Shown here: in pieces, positions 25,632 through 34,390 of the stretch | Position numbering within the stretch: the stretch's first letter is position 1 | How the letters are laid out: every line of letters starts with the position of its first letter | Origin: Acidipila sp. | GTDB lineage: Bacteria > Acidobacteriota > Terriglobia > Acidiferrales > UBA7541 | DNA: 64,000 nt | Direction of reading: 5' to 3' | NCBI GenBank assembly: GCA_010365215.1 | Contig: JAAFGT010000001.1 | Span: 111,415-175,414, forward strand | Notes under the pieces: model-generated | Database searches by the model: none | Seen by the model: only the letters and a program-made list of their open reading frames with translations | Told to the model about the DNA's origin: nothing | Position numbers and translations under genes: made by a program

Positions 25632-28067
25632 ATGACGACCAAGTCTCAATTGAATCCAGGGCTTCCAGCGGCATTGGGGTTTGCCGTACTGGCCCTGCTC
25701 GTCGGTGTTGCCTTCTCCTACTTTCGCGGTACGAGCTTGACTGAAGCTGCTCTGGTGCTGGGAAATGCCGGGGGGCTGGTGATCGTCGCCGCGTCGATCT
25801 GGACCACGCAACGCGATGGGGGCGCAGATGGAGCGCTGCAGGCCAGCGAAGAAAAATACCAGATGCTTCTCAACGGCGTACAGGACTACGCGATATTTAT
25901 GATGGACCCGGAGGGCAAGATCCTCAGTTGGAATGCCGGTGCCGAACGAATCAAAGGGTATAAAGCCGAACAGATTATAGGTAGCAATTTTTCTTGCTTC
26001 TTCCCTCCGGAAGATGTCGAGCAGGGCAAGCCGAAGGAGGTGTTGCGCATCGCCGCCGCGAGCGGCCGGCATGAAGAACAGGTCATGCGAGTGCGGAAAG
26101 ACGGTTCAAGATTCTTGGCCAGTGTCACATTTACCGCGCTACGCGACTCGGCCGGAAATCTGCGGGGGTTTTCGGAGTTCAGTCACGATCTTAGCGAGAG
26201 CAAGGAGTCTGGGGCGAAGTACCGCGGTCTTTTGGAGGCAGCGCCGGATGCCATGGTGGTGGTGAACCAGGGCGGCGAGATTGTGCTGCTGAACGTGCAG
26301 GCAGAGAAGCAGTTTGGTTACCGCCGCGATGAGCTGGTAGGGCAGAAGGTAAAGAACATCATCCCCGAGGGATTCGCCGAACGAATCATCGCGGACGGCA
26401 CGCGCAGCGCCGCGGATGCCTTGGCGCAACAGATCGGCACCGGGATCGAACTGTCGGGGCGGCGCAAGGATGGAACCCAATTTCCAATTGAGATCATGCT
26501 CAGCCCGTTGCAGAGCGCCGAAGGCATTCTGGTCACGGCGGCGATCCGCAACATCAGTGTACGCAAAAAAGCAGAGAAGCACCTGGCGCAGATGGAGGGC
26601 CGTTACCGCGGTCTTCTCGAGGCTGCACCGGACGCCATGGTGGTGGTGAACCAGGGCGGTGAGATTGTGCTGCTAAACGTGCAGGCGGAAAAGCAGTTTG
26701 GCTACCGCCGCGATGAGCTGGTAGGCCAGAAGGTAAAGAACATCATCCCGGAAGGTTTCGCGGAACGGATCATCGCGGACGGCACGCGCAGCGCCGCGGA
26801 TGCCTTGGCGCAACAGATCGGCACGGGGATCGAACTCTACGGTCGAAGGCGTGACGGTACGGAATTTCCCATCGAGATCATGCTCAGCCCGCTGGAAAAC
26901 GCCGAAGGCACCCTGGTCACCGCGGCCATCCGCAACATCAGCGTACGCAAGGAAGCAGAGAAGCACCTGGCGCAAATGGAAGGGCGGTACCGCGGTCTTT
27001 TGGAGGCAGCGCCGGATGCCATGGTGGTGGTGAACCAGGGCGGCGAGATTGTGCTGCTGAACGTGCAGGCGGAGAAGCAGTTTGGTTACCGGCGCGATGA
27101 ATTGGTGGGGCAGAAGGTAACCAACATCATCCCCGAGGGTTTTGCGGAACGAATCATCGCTGACGCGCTACGCTCCACGGCTGATGCCTTGGCCCAGCAG
27201 ATCGGCACGGGAATTGAGCTGACCGCGCGTCGCAAGGACGGCACGGAGTTTCCGATCGAGATCATGCTCAGCCCGCTGGAAAACGCTGAAGGGACTCTGG
27301 TGACGGCGGCCATCCGTGACATCACCGCGCGCAAAGCCGCCGAAGCGGATCTACTGGACAAGGTGCAGGAATTAAATCGCTCGAATGAGGAATTGGGGCA
27401 ATTCGCCTACATTGCCTCCCACGATTTGCAGGAGCCGTTGCGCATGGTGGCCAGCTACACGCAGCTCTTATCCAGGCGGTACAAAGGAAAGTTGGATTCC
27501 AATGCCGACGAGTTTATTGCGTTCGCCGTCGACGGCGCCGGGCGCATGCAGCGCTTGATCCAGGACCTCCTGAGCTATTCGCGGGTGAGCACCAAGGGGC
27601 AGGATCTGCTGGAGATCTCCAGCGAAGATGCCTTCCAACAGGCGCTGATAAACCTTCGCGGAGCTATCGCTGATAGCGGAGCTGTGGTGACCCACGATCC
27701 GCTCCCCGCCGTGCTGGCCGATGAGATGCAACTGACGCAACTTTTTCAGAACCTGGTGGGCAATGCCATCAAGTACCAAAGTCCGGGAGTACCCCGCGTG
27801 CACGTCTCCGCCGCCAGAAATGCCGGGAAGAAATGGCTGTTTTCCGTAAAGGACAACGGCTTGGGAATTGCCCCCCAATATTTCGACAGAATTTTCGGCA
27901 TGTTTCAAAGGCTGCACAAACGCGAAGAGTTCGCAGGCACGGGCATTGGCTTAGCTATCTGCAAAAAGATCGTAGAACGCCATGGCGGCAGTATTTCTGT
28001 GGAGTCTGAGCCCGGGAAGGGCTCCACTTTCAGTTTTGCGCTGACCGCGCCGGAGAGGAAAACATGA
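25632..28067 (+). CDS. Multi-PAS sensor histidine kinase (phytochrome-kinase type)
   Basis: An 811-residue kinase with two N-terminal membrane helices (about 9-60), one divergent PAS domain (about 75-195), three nearly identical PAS modules of 128 residues each (from about residue 197 to 571), a HisKA domain with phospho-acceptor His597 (FAYIASHDLQEPLRM), and a HATPase (NLVGNAIKYQSP, DNGLGI, GTGIGLAICKKIVERHGG). The ASHDLQEPL-type HisKA box is that of phytochrome-like kinases, which usually pair with short Rcp1-type receivers. That partner is the next gene, overlapping by four bases. The signal is unknown; cytoplasmic PAS modules suggest a small ligand or redox input. Confidence 0.92.
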   Translation: MTTKSQLNPGLPAALGFAVLALLVGVAFSYFRGTSLTEAALVLGNAGGLVIVAASIWTTQRDGGADGALQASEEKYQMLLNGVQDYAIFMMDPEGKILSWNAGAERIKGYKAEQIIGSNFSCFFPPEDVEQGKPKEVLRIAAASGRHEEQVMRVRKDGSRFLASVTFTALRDSAGNLRGFSEFSHDLSESKESGAKYRGLLEAAPDAMVVVNQGGEIVLLNVQAEKQFGYRRDELVGQKVKNIIPEGFAERIIADGTRSAADALAQQIGTGIELSGRRKDGTQFPIEIMLSPLQSAEGILVTAAIRNISVRKKAEKHLAQMEGRYRGLLEAAPDAMVVVNQGGEIVLLNVQAEKQFGYRRDELVGQKVKNIIPEGFAERIIADGTRSAADALAQQIGTGIELYGRRRDGTEFPIEIMLSPLENAEGTLVTAAIRNISVRKEAEKHLAQMEGRYRGLLEAAPDAMVVVNQGGEIVLLNVQAEKQFGYRRDELVGQKVTNIIPEGFAERIIADALRSTADALAQQIGTGIELTARRKDGTEFPIEIMLSPLENAEGTLVTAAIRDITARKAAEADLLDKVQELNRSNEELGQFAYIASHDLQEPLRMVASYTQLLSRRYKGKLDSNADEFIAFAVDGAGRMQRLIQDLLSYSRVSTKGQDLLEISSEDAFQQALINLRGAIADSGAVVTHDPLPAVLADEMQLTQLFQNLVGNAIKYQSPGVPRVHVSAARNAGKKWLFSVKDNGLGIAPQYFDRIFGMFQRLHKREEFAGTGIGLAICKKIVERHGGSISVESEPGKGSTFSFALTAPERKT
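26221..27345 (+). repeat. Three tandem 384-bp PAS-encoding repeats
   Basis: Copies start at 26221, 26605 and 26989, exactly 384 bp (128 codons) apart. Similarity is mosaic: copies 1 and 3 agree almost base for base over roughly the first 80 bases while copy 2 has many synonymous changes there; further on copies 1 and 2 are identical across GGCACGCGCAGCGCCGCGGA while copy 3 differs. The third copy diverges near its 3' end. Confidence 0.93.
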
Positions 28068-28525
28068 AAACTATAGGAGTAGACGGTATGCCCATCGAAG
28101 TACTCTTGGTCGAAGACAGCCCCGGCGACGTTCGCCTTACTCAGGAAGCCTTCCGCGAGGCCAATATAGCCATCCATCTGCACGTGGCTGCGGACGGCGT
28201 GGAAGCCATGTCGTTCCTGAGACGGCAGGACGAACACGCGAACGCACCTCGCCCGGATCTAATTCTATTGGACCTGAACCTCCCTCGAATGGATGGCCGC
28301 GAAGTCCTGACGCACATCAAGGAAGATGAAAACCTGAAAACGATTCCCACCGTGATCCTCACCACGTCCGAGGCAGAGGCGGATATCGTGAAAAGTTATG
28401 AGCTCCAGGCGAACTGCTACCTCAGCAAACCTGTGCAGTTGGACGCGTTCGAAAGCCTGGTGAAGAGCATCAATGATTTCTGGCTCACCAAGGCCAAATT
28501 GCCCCGGCAGAGGCAAAGTGCATGA
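28064..28525 (+). CDS. Rcp1-like single-domain response regulator
   Basis: A 153-residue lone receiver domain with acidic pocket EDS, phospho-acceptor Asp70 (LILLDLNLPRMDG), the conserved Thr/Ser (ILTTSEAE) and Lys (CYLSKPV). The Rcp1-type signature VEDSPGDVRLTQEAFRE fits regulators paired with phytochrome-type kinases. The ATG overlaps the kinase stop codon (ATGA), and AGAGGA lies upstream, so both are translated in a coupled way. Its own stop overlaps the next start in the same manner. With no output domain, it probably passes its signal by protein contact, possibly to the GGDEF-EAL protein. Confidence 0.93.
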   Translation: MKTIGVDGMPIEVLLVEDSPGDVRLTQEAFREANIAIHLHVAADGVEAMSFLRRQDEHANAPRPDLILLDLNLPRMDGREVLTHIKEDENLKTIPTVILTTSEAEADIVKSYELQANCYLSKPVQLDAFESLVKSINDFWLTKAKLPRQRQSA

Positions 28526-30630
28526 GTCAGAAAGCGATCAGGACCGTTCTGGTGGTGGAAGACAACCACGGAGACGCTCGTCTGCTTCGCGAAATGTTCC
28601 ATGAGCACGAACCCGGCGGCACGGAATTGACGCATGTAGAGTGTATGTGCGAAGCCGAGACGCATCTTGCAGATCGTAAGGTCGACATTATCCTGCTGGA
28701 CTTGGGACTCCCCGATGCCCAGGGGCTTGAGGCCGTTCGGCGGGCTCACGCTGCGGCCCCCCGCGTGCCGATGGTGGTGCTGACCGGCCTCGACGACGAG
28801 TCGCTGGCCGCGCAAGCCTTGCAGCAGGGCGCGCAGGATTATCTCATCAAAGGGCAGATTGAGACGCGCGGGCTGCTGCGCGCCCTGCGCTATGCCATCG
28901 AGCGCAAGGTGATGGAAGAGGCGTTGTTCGTGGAAAAGGAACGCGCCCAGGTCACGCTCAAATGCATCGGCGACGCCGTGGTCTGCACCGACGTCACCGG
29001 AATGCTCACTTTTCTTAATCCCGTTGCCGAGAGGATGACCGGCTGGTCGTGGCAAGAAGCGGCCGGCCTGCCCATGGCTGATGTTCTCAGAATCGTGGAC
29101 GACACCACGCGCGAAACCATTCCCAATCCCATGGAGCTAGCGGTTGGCCAAAATCGCAGCATGCACCTGCCTCCCAACTGTATTCTCGTTCGGCGAGATG
29201 GCTTGGGAATTCCCATCGAAGACTCCGTTTCTCCTATCCACAACCGCGAAGGGCAGGTCAGCGGCGCCGTAATCGTCTTCCGCGACGTGAGCGCGGCACG
29301 GGAAATGGTGCTGCAGATGACCCATTCCGCCCAGCACGACTTTCTCACCGGTTTACCCAACCGCATGTTGTTGAACGACCGCGTGTCCCAGGCTATCGCC
29401 CTGGCCACGCGCAATCAGAAAAGGCTGGCCGTGTTGTTCCTGGATTTGGACGGGTTCAAGCACATCAACGATTCCCTGGGACATTCCATCGGCGACAAGC
29501 TTCTTCAATCCGTCACCAACCGCCTGGTGGGATGCGTACGTGGCACGGACACGGTGAGCCGGCAGGGCGGCGATGAATTCGTTGTGCTGCTTTCCGAAAT
29601 CGGGCTCTCGGAAGATGCCGCTCTCTCCGCCAGACGGATTCTGCAGGCCGTGGCCGAGGCCCATTCGCTCGACCAGCATGACCTGCACATCACCACCAGC
29701 ATCGGCGTAAGCGTATATCCTGACGACGGCTTGGACTCGGAAACGCTGATCAAGAATGCCGACACGGCGATGTACCAGGCCAAGGAACAGGGGCGCCAGA
29801 GCTACCGGTTTTTCAAGCCGGCCATGAACGTCCGGGCGGTGGAGCGGCAATCCATTGAGGAGAGCCTGCGCCGCGCCTTGGATCGGCATGAATTCACCGT
29901 GTACTACCAGCCTAAGATCAATCTGCGGGCGGGAGAAATCAGCGGCGCGGAAGCTCTGCTCCGCTGGACCCATCCTGTTCGCGGGCCGATCTCGCCGGCA
30001 GAATTTATTCCCGTGGCGGAAGATTCCGGCCTTATTCTGCCGATCGGAAACTGGGTCCTGCGAGAAGCGTGCAAGCAAGCCCGGGCATGGCTCGATGCCG
30101 GCCTGCACCTGGGCACCATGGCGGTGAACATCTCCGCAATGGAGTTCCGGGACGATGATTTTCTTGACGGTGTATTCTCCATTCTCAAAGAAACCGGCCT
30201 GCAGCCGCAGTCGTTGGAGCTGGAGCTTACCGAAAGCGTCCTGATGAAACGCACCGAGTCCACCGAATCCATCCTCAAGGCGCTACGCGCCAACGGCGTG
30301 CAGCTGGCCATCGATGATTTTGGTACAGGTTATTCCAGCCTGAGCTATCTTCGGAAGTTTCCGGTCGATGCCCTCAAGATCGACCAGTCCTTCGTCCGCC
30401 AGATCACCACCAGCCCAGACGACACCACCATTGTGACCGCGGTGGTCAGCATGGGCCGCAGCCTGGAGTTGCGAGTGGTGGCTGAGGGTGTGGAGACTGC
30501 TCAGGAGCTGGCATTTCTTCAGTCCCTGCAATGCGACCAGGCCCAAGGGTACTATTTCAGCCGCCCAGTGCTGCCCCATAAATTCGCGAGACTACTTCAG
30601 ACCGGCATATTAACTGCTGTCGTAAATTAA
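28522..30630 (+). CDS. REC-PAS-GGDEF-EAL cyclic-di-GMP turnover protein
   Basis: A 702-residue protein with a receiver (Asp60, IILLDLGLPDAQG), a PAS domain (about 145-265), a GGDEF domain with intact GGDEF at 349-353 and an RxxD inhibitory site (RGTD) exactly five residues before it, and an EAL domain with EAL at 477-479 and the metal and catalytic residues in AVNISAMEF, LELTESVL, AIDDFGTGYSSL, ALKIDQSFV and VVAEGVET. Both synthesis and hydrolysis of c-di-GMP are therefore possible. Phosphorylation by the upstream kinase may switch the balance. ATGA overlap with the response regulator marks it as third gene of the operon. Confidence 0.94.
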   Translation: MSQKAIRTVLVVEDNHGDARLLREMFHEHEPGGTELTHVECMCEAETHLADRKVDIILLDLGLPDAQGLEAVRRAHAAAPRVPMVVLTGLDDESLAAQALQQGAQDYLIKGQIETRGLLRALRYAIERKVMEEALFVEKERAQVTLKCIGDAVVCTDVTGMLTFLNPVAERMTGWSWQEAAGLPMADVLRIVDDTTRETIPNPMELAVGQNRSMHLPPNCILVRRDGLGIPIEDSVSPIHNREGQVSGAVIVFRDVSAAREMVLQMTHSAQHDFLTGLPNRMLLNDRVSQAIALATRNQKRLAVLFLDLDGFKHINDSLGHSIGDKLLQSVTNRLVGCVRGTDTVSRQGGDEFVVLLSEIGLSEDAALSARRILQAVAEAHSLDQHDLHITTSIGVSVYPDDGLDSETLIKNADTAMYQAKEQGRQSYRFFKPAMNVRAVERQSIEESLRRALDRHEFTVYYQPKINLRAGEISGAEALLRWTHPVRGPISPAEFIPVAEDSGLILPIGNWVLREACKQARAWLDAGLHLGTMAVNISAMEFRDDDFLDGVFSILKETGLQPQSLELELTESVLMKRTESTESILKALRANGVQLAIDDFGTGYSSLSYLRKFPVDALKIDQSFVRQITTSPDDTTIVTAVVSMGRSLELRVVAEGVETAQELAFLQSLQCDQAQGYYFSRPVLPHKFARLLQTGILTAVVN

Positions 30631-30838
30631 CGGAATACCGCACCGCGCTCCCTCCAACTCGCGTCGTTTTTTTCTTTCCGCCTCCAGTTTTTCCACCGCC
30701 TAAAGCTAATTACGTTGACTCTTCCTCTGCGCATGTGCTAGTTACGCGCTCAGAATTAGAGTTTGAGCAGCGGTTGATGGGTCAGAGCTTTCGGGGTTTT
30801 GTGTGCTCGCACGATGCAAAGTCGGGGGAGACTTGTCC

Positions 30839-33800
30839 ATGAAATCAAAAGTTATTCTGTTTCTAGCGATTAGCGGAATTCTTGGTCTTCTGTTCTCGGT
30901 GCCCATGTATGCGCAGGTATCCGGCGCCACGCTCTCTGGCACCATCACCGACGCGCAGGGAAAATCGATTCCCGGCGCCACGGTCTCCGCAAAGAATCTG
31001 GCCACCGGCTTGGGAGTGCAGACCACCACCAACGATGCCGGCTCCTATACCATACCGAACCTGCTGCCGGCCTCGTACGAAGTGACGGCAACGGCGACAG
31101 GATTCAGCACCGATATCTCCAAGGTGACGCTCACCGTCGGCGCGCGGCAGGAGATGAACCTCTCCCTCAAGGTCGGCCAGGTTACCGAGCAGATCCAGGT
31201 CACCGGCGCGGCCTCACAGGTTGAGCTGGTTAGCTCCACGCTTTCAGGCACCGTCGAAGCCAGCCAGGTTCGCGAACTGCCGCTCAACGGCCGCGACTGG
31301 GGCTCTTTGGCTACTTTGCAGCCTGGTGTGGTGTCCGTACGCACGCAGGAAGCCGTCACTCAAGTCGGCTCCCACGCGCGCGGGCTGGGAATGCAGCTCA
31401 GCATCGGAGGCAACCGGCCGACGCAGAATACCTATCGTTTGAACGGCGTGGTCATCAATGACTACTCCAACGCCGGGCCGGGCAGCGTGCTGGGCCAGAA
31501 CCTGGGTGTGGATGCGATCCAGGAGTTCTCCGTCCTGACCAGCAACTATTCCGCGGAGTATGGCTTCACTTCGGGCGGCGTCATCAACGCGATTACGCGC
31601 TCCGGCACCAATCAGTTTCACGGAAGCGTGTATGAGTTCCTGCGCAACAGCTCGCTGGACGCCGCCAATTTTTTTGAAAATGCCAACGGCCTCAAGAAAG
31701 CGCCTTTCCGCCGCAACCAGTTCGGCGGGTCGGCCGGAGGGCCGATCTGGAAGGATAGGATTTTCATCTTTGGTGATTATGAAGGCCTCCGCCAGAGCAA
31801 GGGAATTCCTCACGTGGCCACCACTCCCTCGCCCAATGCGCGGTTAGGAATCCTGAATGACGGCATGGGCAACCCCCTGCCCCCCACGGGGACTTGCTCG
31901 CCCAATTCCATGCGACTGGTGCCCAACGCAACGGTTTGCGTTGATAACGAGATCGCAAAATTTTTTACGTTCTACCCGTTGCCCAACGCCGGTCTGATCG
32001 GTCCATCCAATAACACGGGACTCTTCGCTTTTTCCGGCACGCAGGTGGTACCCGAAAATTACTACACCACTCGAGCGGATGTGAAGATCTCCGACCGGGA
32101 TACTCTGAACGGCAGCTTTTATTACGATCGTTCCAGCTTTACACAGCCCGACAACCTGAACCAGGTGTTGGACGAATTCGTTGTAGGCCGCAGGGGCATC
32201 GCGGTGGAAGAGACGCATATTTTCACTCCTGGTATGGCCAATACCATTCGCTTCGGCTACAACCGCAGCAATGGCGATGGCCAACTGACTCCCAAGGCCA
32301 TCAATCCGGCTGGCGCGGATGCGTCTTTCGGACTTCTTCCTGGATTTTTCGCGCCGAGAATTTCGATTTCAGGTGTCACCCCGTTCCGAGGCGGGTTGAA
32401 TGGGCAATCCGTGCAAAATTATCTTCTGCAGACCTACCAGTTCTACGACGATGCTTCGCGAAATGCCGGGAGACACAGCATCAAGTTCGGCGGAATGTTC
32501 ATTGCTTATCATTTAGATCTTTTCGCGCCTTTTGTTGAGGATGGTACGGCGTCTTTCAGCGGACTGGCGAACTTCCTTACCAATAACGTCCGCAGAGTCA
32601 GCGGCCCTCCTGACCTTTCCGCCATCAAAACGCACCATAACCGCACCAATATTTTCGCCGGCTACGTCCAGGATGATTGGCACATCCGCCCCCGGCTGAC
32701 CCTGAATCTGGGGTTGCGCTACGAGATGGAAACGATTCCGACGGAAACCAGCGGTCTGATTGCCAACCTGCCCACAATCTTCACCGATCCAAGCGCTTGC
32801 GTTTCGCCGAGCAACTGTCCCGGCTTTAACAAATCCTACTTCACCAGAAACCCCACCACCAAGAACTTCGAACCGCGCCTTGGCTTTGCCTGGGATCCTT
32901 TCGGCAACGGGAAAACCGCCGTTCGCGGCGGTATCGGGCTTTTTGACGCTCTGCCGCTCCCCTACGAGCTGGTGATTAATAACGCGCAAACATCCCCGTT
33001 TCACGTAACCACCACTACACCCGTAAATCCGGGGCAGGGACTATTTCCGCATGGGCTCGGTGGGTTTTTTACCAACCCTCCGGCTGCGGCCCAGACGTGG
33101 AATTACGTGGATACCAACATAAAACGCAACTACGTTTATCAGTGGAACTTGAACGTACAACACCAGTTTCCGTGGGATCTTTCGGTCATGGTGGCCTATG
33201 CCGGTTCGCGCGGAGTTCACAATCCCTTCCAACTGGACGATATCAATACCGTTTTCCCGTCATTCATTCAAGGCCGTTGGGTATTTCCGAACCCGGTCTG
33301 TTCAGACCCCCCGCCTGTGACTGTGGCCCCGTCGTGTTTAACGCAGGGTAGTCCCAATGCAATCGTTCCGGGACACCCCATAAATACCAACGTCAGCGCC
33401 ATTCAAACCACACTTTGGGCCAGCATGTCCTACTACAACGCGCTCCAATTGCGCGTGGAAAAGCGCTTGAGCCATGGCTTGCAAGTCGTCTCCTCATTTA
33501 CTTGGAGCAAGACCATGGACACATCGTCCGGCAGCTTCGCAGGTGACAATTTTGCGTCCAACCTCTCCGCTATTACTCCGTGGTGGGATTTGAAGCTCGT
33601 GCGCGGACTCTCGGACTTTAATGTGGGACGCAACTTGACGGTAAACGTCCTGTGGGATGTTCCGGCTCCCGGGGCCGTTTCCGCCTCTGCCGCTGGATGG
33701 CTTGTTAAAGGATGGCAACTGGGCGGTATTTTTCAGGCCAGCGACGGCGTTCCATTCTGGCCGCTATCCGGACTCGATGGCGACCCGATGGGCCAGCTCA

Positions 33801-34297
33801 ATTCCGCGCCGATCGCCATACCCGACCGGCTCAGCACCCCAGGGTGCACCAATCTTGTCAATCCCGGCAATCCGAACAACTACATAAAAGAACAGTGTCT
33901 GGTGAACGCGCAGGCGCCTTCGGGCTTCAATTTGGCGAACTGCGATCAGTCGTTCATTACGAATTTTGCCACGAACAATCCGGGTCAAAGCCTTCCCGCG
34001 AACACTTGCATAAATCTTCTGGGTAATTTGGGGCGCAACACTCTCATCGGCCCGGGCTTGATCAACGTCGATTTTTCCGTGGTTAAGAACACGCGAGTGC
34101 CGAGAATCTCTGAAAACTTCAATATTCAATTCCGGACGGAGTTCTTTAACGTTTTCAATCATGCGAACTTTGCGCCGCCAAACGACAACCTGTTGGCGTT
34201 TGACTCCACCGGGGCGCGCGTGCCGGGCTTCGGCCAGATCACTTCAACCCAGACCCCAGGGCGGGAAATTCAGTTCGCCTTGAAACTTATCTGGTAA
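30839..34297 (+). CDS. Oar-like TonB-dependent receptor with N-terminal carboxypeptidase-regulatory domain
   Basis: A 1152-residue outer-membrane protein: signal peptide, a CarboxypepD_reg/Cna-B-like domain (about 27-110; GATLSGTITDAQGKSIPGATV), a plug (VRELPLNGRDWGSLATLQPG ... NAITRSGTNQFHGSVYEFLRN) and a long barrel ending in IQFALKLIW. This architecture is characteristic of the large Oar receptors expanded in Acidobacteria; substrates are mostly unknown, with complex carbohydrates or peptides suspected. The ATG at 30839 with GGGGGAG upstream starts the signal peptide. It precedes a penicillin-acylase-type hydrolase on the same strand, and a functional pairing is possible. Confidence 0.92.
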   Translation: MKSKVILFLAISGILGLLFSVPMYAQVSGATLSGTITDAQGKSIPGATVSAKNLATGLGVQTTTNDAGSYTIPNLLPASYEVTATATGFSTDISKVTLTVGARQEMNLSLKVGQVTEQIQVTGAASQVELVSSTLSGTVEASQVRELPLNGRDWGSLATLQPGVVSVRTQEAVTQVGSHARGLGMQLSIGGNRPTQNTYRLNGVVINDYSNAGPGSVLGQNLGVDAIQEFSVLTSNYSAEYGFTSGGVINAITRSGTNQFHGSVYEFLRNSSLDAANFFENANGLKKAPFRRNQFGGSAGGPIWKDRIFIFGDYEGLRQSKGIPHVATTPSPNARLGILNDGMGNPLPPTGTCSPNSMRLVPNATVCVDNEIAKFFTFYPLPNAGLIGPSNNTGLFAFSGTQVVPENYYTTRADVKISDRDTLNGSFYYDRSSFTQPDNLNQVLDEFVVGRRGIAVEETHIFTPGMANTIRFGYNRSNGDGQLTPKAINPAGADASFGLLPGFFAPRISISGVTPFRGGLNGQSVQNYLLQTYQFYDDASRNAGRHSIKFGGMFIAYHLDLFAPFVEDGTASFSGLANFLTNNVRRVSGPPDLSAIKTHHNRTNIFAGYVQDDWHIRPRLTLNLGLRYEMETIPTETSGLIANLPTIFTDPSACVSPSNCPGFNKSYFTRNPTTKNFEPRLGFAWDPFGNGKTAVRGGIGLFDALPLPYELVINNAQTSPFHVTTTTPVNPGQGLFPHGLGGFFTNPPAAAQTWNYVDTNIKRNYVYQWNLNVQHQFPWDLSVMVAYAGSRGVHNPFQLDDINTVFPSFIQGRWVFPNPVCSDPPPVTVAPSCLTQGSPNAIVPGHPINTNVSAIQTTLWASMSYYNALQLRVEKRLSHGLQVVSSFTWSKTMDTSSGSFAGDNFASNLSAITPWWDLKLVRGLSDFNVGRNLTVNVLWDVPAPGAVSASAAGWLVKGWQLGGIFQASDGVPFWPLSGLDGDPMGQLNSAPIAIPDRLSTPGCTNLVNPGNPNNYIKEQCLVNAQAPSGFNLANCDQSFITNFATNNPGQSLPANTCINLLGNLGRNTLIGPGLINVDFSVVKNTRVPRISENFNIQFRTEFFNVFNHANFAPPNDNLLAFDSTGARVPGFGQITSTQTPGREIQFALKLIW

Positions 34298-34390
34298 TCG
34301 CCATGTAGCCAAAGTTTTCGGCTCAGGGCGCGCTTTGGCGTCTTGGTGTCTTTCGCGGTGCGCGGATAGCGGAGAGGAGACGTTGCGGGC

